Below, piece after piece: positions 57,809 to 64,000 of a stretch of DNA of 64,000 bases. The notes under the pieces were generated by a model that was not told where the DNA came from, ran no database searches, and saw only the letters and a list, made by a program, of their open reading frames with translations. How positions within the stretch are numbered: position 1 is the first letter of the stretch; every line of letters starts with the position of its first letter. The DNA is from Methanobacteriota archaeon (GTDB lineage: Archaea > Thermoplasmatota > Thermoplasmata > Methanomassiliicoccales > UBA472). The DNA lies in NCBI GenBank assembly GCA_012729095.1, contig JAAYDU010000061.1:1-64000 (forward strand). Direction: 5' to 3'. The position numbers and the translations under genes are program-made.

Positions 57809-58078
57809 ATGGAAGTAGGAGATTACGCGAAGTACAGAGTCACCGGGACGGTGGGAAAGATACTGGAAGTGCAAGAGCGCGACGGGGTGGAATGGGCACT
57901 GCTCGACACCTACGAACTCTGGTACGTCTCCAGTCTGCTGGACCCTGCCCAGGCGAGCGAGTACAAGCGTACCTCCTACAAGGAGCGGACCCACACGGTG
58001 ACTCTGGGGGAGCTGCAAGGCCTGGACGAAGAGATCGAGGCCGACATATCCTCCATGACACCCAGCGGGGCTGGTTGA
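57809..58078 (+). CDS. DUF2098-like protein at the end of the mcr operon
   Basis: MEVGDYAKYRVTGTVGKILEVQERDGVEWALLDTYELWYVSSLL; 8 nt after the mcrA stop. Confidence 0.75.
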   Translation: MEVGDYAKYRVTGTVGKILEVQERDGVEWALLDTYELWYVSSLLDPAQASEYKRTSYKERTHTVTLGELQGLDEEIEADISSMTPSGAG

Positions 58079-58094
58079 AGCAAGAAACAAACCC

Positions 58095-58120
58095 TTTCCT
58101 TTTATCCCTTTTTTTAAAAT
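58095..58120 (+). terminator. T-rich terminator after the mcr operon
   Basis: CCTTTCCTTTTATCCCTTTTTTT. Confidence 0.45.
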
Positions 58121-58166
58121 TGAAACATCGGAACAGTGTCCGATGGTCTGAGTTTTTTTGAACGGA

Positions 58167-58709
58167 CTATTGAAGGTCGAAACCCACCAATATGCTGGCC
58201 AGCTTCGGATCGTCCTCAAGGTCGTAATAGTTCTTTATTATCAAATCCCCTAGCGGGGAGGGGCTGCAGGAGACGATGTTGGTGGCTCCCGGGACCTGCT
58301 CCAGCTCCGGAAAGGACACCGGGGGCATCAGGAAGTACTCCTTGGTCTTGGGCACCCTGTCAGTGAAGACAACGAAATCCTCACCAAGCCAGCATATGTT
58401 ATCCATCTCCTTAAAATGAGAGTGCTGCCCGGGAAGTATCTCCATGCCGATCACCAAGTCGGAATCTCCCATCATGAGCACCGTCGGCTCCGGGGGAGGT
58501 CTGAAACGGGTGTCTTTGATGACGCATATGATATGCTTCCTTCTCAAACACTGGTTCACTCCCTCGTTGATAACGTCAAGACCGATCTGGGACTTGATGT
58601 TGTCCTCGATCTTCTGAATTGCAGCGATGACATCTTGGCTCAGCAGGAAGGCTTTGCAAGTGCCGGTCATTCCCTTGATTATCTCGACAGCTCTCTCCTC
58701 TGGTTGCAC
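58167..58709 (-). CDS. Conserved hypothetical protein
   Basis: 180 aa intact ORF convergent with the mcr operon; TAG stop. Confidence 0.55.
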   Translation of the reverse strand: MQPEERAVEIIKGMTGTCKAFLLSQDVIAAIQKIEDNIKSQIGLDVINEGVNQCLRRKHIICVIKDTRFRPPPEPTVLMMGDSDLVIGMEILPGQHSHFKEMDNICWLGEDFVVFTDRVPKTKEYFLMPPVSFPELEQVPGATNIVSCSPSPLGDLIIKNYYDLEDDPKLASILVGFDLQ

Positions 58710-58841
58710 GCCGTCGATAACGCCATGGTGTTAGAAATAGATTGTTTTAGTTCGGAAGGATGAGGTGCCGGGGATGGCTGCCCTCCTTGAGATCGGACCT
58801 GAGGCCATCGCTAACGGGCACCTCACCGCCCTGACGCCCGA

Positions 58842-59183
58842 TCAGGGAACGAACTCCACGAATACCGGTTTTTTGAGGGCCATGTCGGTGGCGACCTCCG
58901 CGGCCTTGATCATGGCCATAGGCACCGGGCAGGAGGAGTGCTTCAGCACTTCACCGCACAGCTGGTAGACGGTGTTGTCCGAGAAGGGCATTCTCATGAC
59001 GTCCCACACCTCCATGCGCTTCAGGACCTTGTTCAGGTTGCGTACCTGCGGGCAATCGCTTTGCAGGACCTCGAACTCCACCAGCATCCCGTCGCTGCGG
59101 GCCTGGATGGTGCTGTGCAATCGGCAAACGCCAGGGTCCACCTTTACCGTGGCCTGAAGAGGGAGCTCTACATCATCGGACAT
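58842..59183 (-). CDS. Conserved hypothetical protein, Cys-containing
   Basis: 113 aa; LHSTIQARSDGMLVEFEVLQSDCPQVRNLNKVLKRMEVWDVMRMPFSDNTVYQLCGEVLKHSSCPVPMAMIKAAEVA. Confidence 0.65.
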   Translation of the reverse strand: MSDDVELPLQATVKVDPGVCRLHSTIQARSDGMLVEFEVLQSDCPQVRNLNKVLKRMEVWDVMRMPFSDNTVYQLCGEVLKHSSCPVPMAMIKAAEVATDMALKKPVFVEFVP

Positions 59184-59316
59184 TCGACCTCCATTGTCAT
59201 GATGCCAGATAATCGTATGCCCTCGGGACGGGGGAAACGATAAGTAAGATGGGCCTCTATTGAAGAACGTCGCCCTTCGAGACTACCTCTTTTACGGTTA
59301 GGTCAGGGCGACGAAG

Positions 59317-61152
59317 GTGAGAATTATGCAAAACATTAGGGCCTCAGCCGAGGCTTCCCCCGGAACGGATCTGAAGAGCGACAGCCCCTGCCAGAACCTG
59401 CTGCGCGCGGGCGATCCACAGGTGTTCGCCGTATTGATGTCGTCGGAGGACGTCGTATCCGCCAGTGCGGCCCTCAAGGGATTGTTGGCCGAGAGGGAGG
59501 CCGCTCTCCACTCGTGGGATTGTCACGTTCATCCCCTGGAACGGTCCAATGCCCTTCACTGCATCCGGGTGATGCACAACTTCCTTTCGCCTAGGAACGA
59601 AAGGGTGAGCGGCATCTCGGTGATAACGCATCTCTTCAACGTTTCGCACGGCTCGGACGAGGGCGTTCACCCGGCCTTCGTCAGTGACGTGCTGCACATA
59701 CTGAGGGGTACCACCGGCGAACCGGTCCTGGACCTTCAGGAGGCCCCTGACTTCGCCACGCTCGACGGGCATGAAGGGGGCATCGTGCGCTCCGATTACC
59801 TTGACGGGATGGCCGAGGCTATGGAGGGCTGGACGCGCAGATACCCCAGCGGGCTGTTGCCGAACGTCATTGCCAGGCGCAAGGAGAACCGTGCCCGGAT
59901 ATTGGAATACCTGAGCGCCGACCTGGACGATTGGAACGATTATGCCTGGCAGATGAGAAACGTCATGCTGAGCCAGGAGGTCATAGGCGACCTTATCGAG
60001 CTGACAGCGGAGGAACGCGAATCCATATCGCTTTGCATGGAGCGCCGCATCCCCTTCGGCATCACTCCCTATTACCTCTCCTTGATGGACCGCGAACCCT
60101 CTCGGAAATGGGACCACGCGGTGCGCGCCCAGGTCATCCCGCCCCTGAGCTATGTGAAAGAGGTGTTGAGGTCTCGTTCGGACCCGTCCTCCAGCCTGGA
60201 CTTCATGATGGAAGGGCAGACCTCCCCGGTGGACCTGGTGACCAGGCGGTATCCCGTGATAGCGATATTCAAGCCTTACAACACCTGCGCCCAGATATGC
60301 GTCTACTGTCAGAGGAACTGGGAGATCGAAGGCGTTCTCTCCGAGGATGCCATGGCCCCCCCGGAAAAGATAGATGCGGCCCTGGATTGGTTCGAGGGGC
60401 ATCCCGCGGTGACCGAGGTCCTGGTGACCGGGGGGGACCCCGCCATACTCGCCAACGGACAACTGCGCTCGATGCTCGGTCGGCTGGGCAGCATGCCGCA
60501 CATCAAAAGGATGCGCTTCGGCACGAGGGTGCCTGTTGTCATGCCTATGAGGATCGATGAAGGGTTCCTGGGGCTGCTGGCTGAACTGCATGACCCCCCC
60601 AGGCGGGAGTTCGCGCTGGTCACCCATTTCGAGCATCCCTACGAGGTGACCCCCGAATCGGCCGCGGCGATCAGATCGATGCGCTCACTGGGCATTCCCG
60701 CCTATAATCAGCAGGTGTTCACCATGGAGAACTGCCGGCGCTTCGAGACCGTGGCGCTCCGTTCCGCCCTGAAGGAGATCGGGGTGGACCCATATTACAC
60801 GTTCAACGCCAAAGGCAAGGAGGAGACGTCCGAGTACCGGGTTCCCATATCCCGGCTGCTGCAGGAACGCAAGGAGGAGGCCAGGCTTCTTCCCGGGTTG
60901 AGCAGGACCGATGAACCGGTGTTCAACATTCCCGCGCTGGGCAAGAACCATCTGCGGGCCTGGCAGCATCACGACCTGATCTCCCTTACTCCCAGAGGGG
61001 AAAGGGTGTACGAGTTCCATCCGTGGGAGAAGAACATCGCCATGGCACCTACCTACGTGCACCGGGACGTGCCCATAGCGGACTTCCTGGACAATTTGGC
61101 GGAAAGAGGCGAGGACCCTGAACTGTACCGCAGCATCTGGTACTACTTCTAG
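59317..61152 (+). CDS. KamA family (lysine 2,3-aminomutase-like) radical SAM protein with long N-terminal extension
   Basis: CAQICVYCQRNW (CxxxCxxC), EVLVTGGDPAILANGQLRSMLGRLGSMPHIKRMRFGTRVPVVMPMRI, IPAYNQQVFTMEN. Confidence 0.88.
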   Translation: MRIMQNIRASAEASPGTDLKSDSPCQNLLRAGDPQVFAVLMSSEDVVSASAALKGLLAEREAALHSWDCHVHPLERSNALHCIRVMHNFLSPRNERVSGISVITHLFNVSHGSDEGVHPAFVSDVLHILRGTTGEPVLDLQEAPDFATLDGHEGGIVRSDYLDGMAEAMEGWTRRYPSGLLPNVIARRKENRARILEYLSADLDDWNDYAWQMRNVMLSQEVIGDLIELTAEERESISLCMERRIPFGITPYYLSLMDREPSRKWDHAVRAQVIPPLSYVKEVLRSRSDPSSSLDFMMEGQTSPVDLVTRRYPVIAIFKPYNTCAQICVYCQRNWEIEGVLSEDAMAPPEKIDAALDWFEGHPAVTEVLVTGGDPAILANGQLRSMLGRLGSMPHIKRMRFGTRVPVVMPMRIDEGFLGLLAELHDPPRREFALVTHFEHPYEVTPESAAAIRSMRSLGIPAYNQQVFTMENCRRFETVALRSALKEIGVDPYYTFNAKGKEETSEYRVPISRLLQERKEEARLLPGLSRTDEPVFNIPALGKNHLRAWQHHDLISLTPRGERVYEFHPWEKNIAMAPTYVHRDVPIADFLDNLAERGEDPELYRSIWYYF

Positions 61153-62111
61153 TACCGCTCGGCCAGCTTGGCGAGCAGGTCCGAATACGTACCTTTCCCC
61201 AAATCCATGGTCGCCATGCAGGCTATGGCCTCTCGCTTGCGCATGATCGGGACGGCAATGATTGGCAATCCCCGATAGGGGCCGCTGGTCGACAACCGGC
61301 GTACTATCGAACCCCTCTTCATGGATTCCTCCAGCATCGGTCCGGTGTAATGGGTGTCAATGACCTCCCCGTCCTCGCATCGAACACCGGGGCGGTTCCT
61401 GCTGCGCATGGTGACCGGCAATCGTCCCAGCAGCTCGTGTATGGCCAGGGCCAAGCATCTCAGTTCATCCGCCTCAGTATCGTGGCTAAGTATGCTCGTT
61501 CCCTCGCTCCAGCATCTCCTGGCCAAATTTCCCAAAGAAAGGGCGGCTGTGACGGCTCCCTTCTCCGCCGCGTCGTAGTTGAACGCTGAACCGATTATGA
61601 TCACGTCCCCATCGTCCATCCGGAAGTAGTTCTTCAGGGGCGCTACCAGGGATTGGTCTGGATACTCCTCGTCCCCTGGAAACACTATGCGGGATTCTTT
61701 GACGACCAAGGTGGTGGCGCCTACCGCCCCGGCCCTGACCGCCTCGTCCCTCTGCTCGCAGCCCATGTTGACCCTGTCGGATGCGCATTTTACCAGCACC
61801 GCGCAGTTGAACTTGCCTAAGGTTAGATCGGAAAGGTCGATCTGCCTCACCTCCACGCCGGAGTTGTCCAACTTCCGTTTTCCGCGGTCGGTTATCGTGA
61901 TGCCCAAGCGGGAGCTTTCGATGCACCCCTCCCTCATCATCTTGTCCAGGATCGTCCTGGTGCTTCCCTCCCCTATCTGCAGTACGCCGGCCAAGGCCTT
62001 CCTGCCTATAGGTCCTTCCTTGGCCACCACCTGATGCGCTTTCCATATATGATAGGCGTTGAACTTTGGCGTTGGACCCCCTGCAAAGTAGGAATTGAAG
62101 GACATTGGCAT
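61149..62111 (-). CDS. Winged-helix (DUF4443-like) protein with C-terminal DUF2111-like domain, candidate transcriptional regulator
   Basis: N-terminal HTH (HQVVAKEGPIGRKALAGVLQIGEGSTRTILDKMMREGCIESSRLGITITDRGKRKL), NrpR/sensor-like middle region, C-terminal SGPYRGLPIIAVPIMRKREAIACMATMDLGKGTYSDLLAKL; true start 62111 or 62105. Confidence 0.72.
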   Translation of the reverse strand: MPMSFNSYFAGGPTPKFNAYHIWKAHQVVAKEGPIGRKALAGVLQIGEGSTRTILDKMMREGCIESSRLGITITDRGKRKLDNSGVEVRQIDLSDLTLGKFNCAVLVKCASDRVNMGCEQRDEAVRAGAVGATTLVVKESRIVFPGDEEYPDQSLVAPLKNYFRMDDGDVIIIGSAFNYDAAEKGAVTAALSLGNLARRCWSEGTSILSHDTEADELRCLALAIHELLGRLPVTMRSRNRPGVRCEDGEVIDTHYTGPMLEESMKRGSIVRRLSTSGPYRGLPIIAVPIMRKREAIACMATMDLGKGTYSDLLAKLAERY

Positions 62112-62118
62112 TATGGGA

Positions 62119-62137
62119 TGGATATATAATCCATCCA
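62119..62137. promoter_or_regulatory. Putative operator copy 4: TGGATA-TATAATC-CATCCA in the divergent regulator/atwA intergenic region
   Basis: 18 of 19 nt identical to copy 1 (33939-33957); sits inside the larger inverted repeat GGATGGAT-ATATA-ATCCATCC (62116-62136). Confidence 0.65.
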
Positions 62138-62223
62138 TAAATATGTTACATCATCCAATTGTTAAAGCCAGGAGATTTGAACGGGGTAAGTATTATATCT
62201 GCAATAATCGTTGGCAAACAGGT

Positions 62224-63846
62224 ATGCCCGAGGGTTCAGAGGTTCTAATAATATTGGACAAGGTCTCCAAGAGCTTCAATGGAAACCAAGTTCTGAAGGA
62301 CATAACGACTACCGTCCGCACCGGCGAGGTCCTCGGGCTTATCGGCAAGAGCGGTAGCGGAAAGTCCGTCCTTATCAACGCCATGCGCGGGAACGAGGAG
62401 TACAGGCCTGACTCCGGACGCATCATCTATCGCGTGAACCATTGCGAATCATGCGGATGGATCGACCTGCCCGCAGCTGGCGTAAAATGCCCAATGTGCG
62501 GAAAGGCGACCAAGATCATCGAGGTCGATTTCTGGGCCTTGAACGAAAGAGACCCCGTGCGCATGGCCATGCGCGGCCGCATCGCCATCATGCTGCAGAG
62601 GACCTTCGCCCTGTACGGTGACCTCAGCGTCATAGAGAACGTGTTCGAGGCCATGAAGGAGAAGTCCGACGAGAAGAAAGTGGAGAAGGCCATTAAATTG
62701 CTGGAGATGGTCAATATGACCCATCGTACCATGCACATCGCTCGCGACCTCTCCGGAGGCGAGAAGCAGAGGACCGTGCTCGCCAGACAACTTGCCCGCA
62801 AACCTCTGCTGTTCCTGGCCGACGAACCAACTGGTACCCTGGACCCGGAGACAGCGGACATCGTGCACAAAGCGCTGATAAACGCGGTCAAGGACAGCGG
62901 CATGGCAATGGTGGTCACCTCGCACTGGCCAAAGGCCATAGAACTTCTTTCGGACCGGGCCATCTGGCTCGAGGAAGGGATGATCAAGGAGGAGGGAGAA
63001 CCGAGCGAGATCACCAAGGCCTTCGACGTCAAGTTCGTCAAGACCAAGGAGATGGAGGTCAAGGTCGGTCTGCCGGTCATCCGCGTGGATGGCGCAAAGA
63101 AATACTTCTATTCCATCGTCCGGGGCGTGGTCAAGGCCGTGGACGACGTAACATTGGAGGTCGGGGAAAAGGAGATATTCGGTCTGATCGGTCTAAGCGG
63201 GGCCGGGAAGACCACCCTGTCCCGCATGATATCCGGGATCACCCCTGCCACGCACGGCGAGGTGCTGGTGCGTATCGGGGACGACTGGGTGAACATGTCC
63301 GATCTGGGCGAGGAGGGCAGAGGCCGCGCCACCCAGTACATCGGCATTATGCATCAAGAGAACGCACTTTATCCGTTCAACACCGTCCTGCAGAACCTCA
63401 CGGTCTGCCTGGGCATGAAGCTGCCGCAGGAGCTCGCCAAGATGAAGGCCATTCAGGTGCTTCGCGGCGTGGGCTTCACGGCCAAGGAGGTAGAGCGCAT
63501 ACTTTACGCCTACCCGGACTCCCTCAGCGTGGGAGAGAAACAGCGCATAGCCTTGGCGCGCACCATGATCATCGAGCCCCGCTTCGTGGTCCTTGACGAA
63601 CCTACCGGCACAATGGACCCCATTACCCGTCAGGCGGTGGCCAAGTCCGTGCTGCACGCCCGCAAGGAACTGAACGAGACATTCCTCATAGTCAGTCACG
63701 ACATGGACTTCGTTCTAGCATGCTGCGACCGCGTCGCTCTGATGAGGGGCGGCAAGATGGTCGCCCTGGGGACCCCTCAGGAAGTGCTCAGGGACATGAC
63801 CCAGGAAGATCTGGAAGGCGACGAGTCTGAGGTCTGCGAGGTCTAA
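62224..63846 (+). CDS. atwA: Methyl-coenzyme M reductase system component A2 (tandem ABC ATPase)
   Basis: Two ABC domains (GKSGSGKS, LSGGEKQRTVLARQLARKPLLFLADEPTGTLDPET; GLSGAGKTT, LSVGEKQRIALARTMIIEPRFVVLDEPTGTMDP) with CESCGWIDLPAAGVKCPMCG zinc-finger-like insert. Confidence 0.92.
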   Translation: MPEGSEVLIILDKVSKSFNGNQVLKDITTTVRTGEVLGLIGKSGSGKSVLINAMRGNEEYRPDSGRIIYRVNHCESCGWIDLPAAGVKCPMCGKATKIIEVDFWALNERDPVRMAMRGRIAIMLQRTFALYGDLSVIENVFEAMKEKSDEKKVEKAIKLLEMVNMTHRTMHIARDLSGGEKQRTVLARQLARKPLLFLADEPTGTLDPETADIVHKALINAVKDSGMAMVVTSHWPKAIELLSDRAIWLEEGMIKEEGEPSEITKAFDVKFVKTKEMEVKVGLPVIRVDGAKKYFYSIVRGVVKAVDDVTLEVGEKEIFGLIGLSGAGKTTLSRMISGITPATHGEVLVRIGDDWVNMSDLGEEGRGRATQYIGIMHQENALYPFNTVLQNLTVCLGMKLPQELAKMKAIQVLRGVGFTAKEVERILYAYPDSLSVGEKQRIALARTMIIEPRFVVLDEPTGTMDPITRQAVAKSVLHARKELNETFLIVSHDMDFVLACCDRVALMRGGKMVALGTPQEVLRDMTQEDLEGDESEVCEV

Positions 63847-63848
63847 GC

Positions 63849-64000
63849 TTGAAAGATTCCATAGGCCGTAAGACGCGCTTCGTGGAATGCCGCGAGGCCC
63901 GGGGCATGGGCGTGGGCGGAAGCCTGGCCCAGAGGGCTACCATATCCGACAGCGGGCGCGACGTGGTCGCGGTGGCCATGGGTCCCGGCAAGAGGCACAT
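63849..64000 (+). CDS. mcrC: McrC (methyl-coenzyme M reductase operon protein C), N-terminal fragment truncated by the window edge
   Basis: TTG start; translates MKDSIGRKTRFVECREARGMGVGGSLAQRATISDSGRDVVAVAMGPGKRH, matching the McrC N-terminal pattern. Confidence 0.85.
   Translation, partial: MKDSIGRKTRFVECREARGMGVGGSLAQRATISDSGRDVVAVAMGPGKRH

Noticed and set aside
1-64000. CRISPR arrays, insertion sequences, prophage or integrase genes
   Set aside because: No regularly spaced repeats, transposase or integrase motifs, or phage structural genes seen; the segment looks like stable core chromosome.
1-64000. In-frame amber (pyrrolysine) codons inside methylamine methyltransferase genes
   Set aside because: No MtmB, MtbB or MttB homologs recognised here, and no pair of adjacent ORFs clearly joined by a TAG; only the terminal TAG observations are reported.

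Overview
The window is a gene-dense, GC-rich archaeal chromosomal segment. Gene content points to a methyl-reducing methanogen of the Methanomassiliicoccales type; that placement is inferred from gene content, not from a marker-gene tree. It carries a complete mcrB-D-G-A operon preceded by the YcaO/TfuA McrA-thioamidation pair and followed by a DUF2098 gene. A second MCR-activation locus lies at the right edge: atwA (component A2) followed by the start of mcrC. Between 34 and 47 kb is a C1/corrinoid cluster: an orphan corrinoid protein, a hydantoinase-like ASKHA protein, two MtaA/UroD-family methyltransferases, a CobW-like GTPase, a RamA-like corrinoid activase, and a compact MtrA-MtrH pair. 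The rest is mostly housekeeping: trpEG, acs, cobO, argF, rtcB, sepF, galU/ugd, ABC transporter, DHH nuclease, tRNA-His and others. The most interesting signal is a 19-nt inverted repeat, TGGATR-N7-CATCCA. I found it four times by eye: twice upstream of the corrinoid protein, once upstream of mcrB, and once in the divergent promoter between atwA and a DUF4443/DUF2111-like winged-helix gene. This suggests an undescribed methanogenesis regulon and its candidate regulator. I saw no rRNA, CRISPR array, transposase or prophage.
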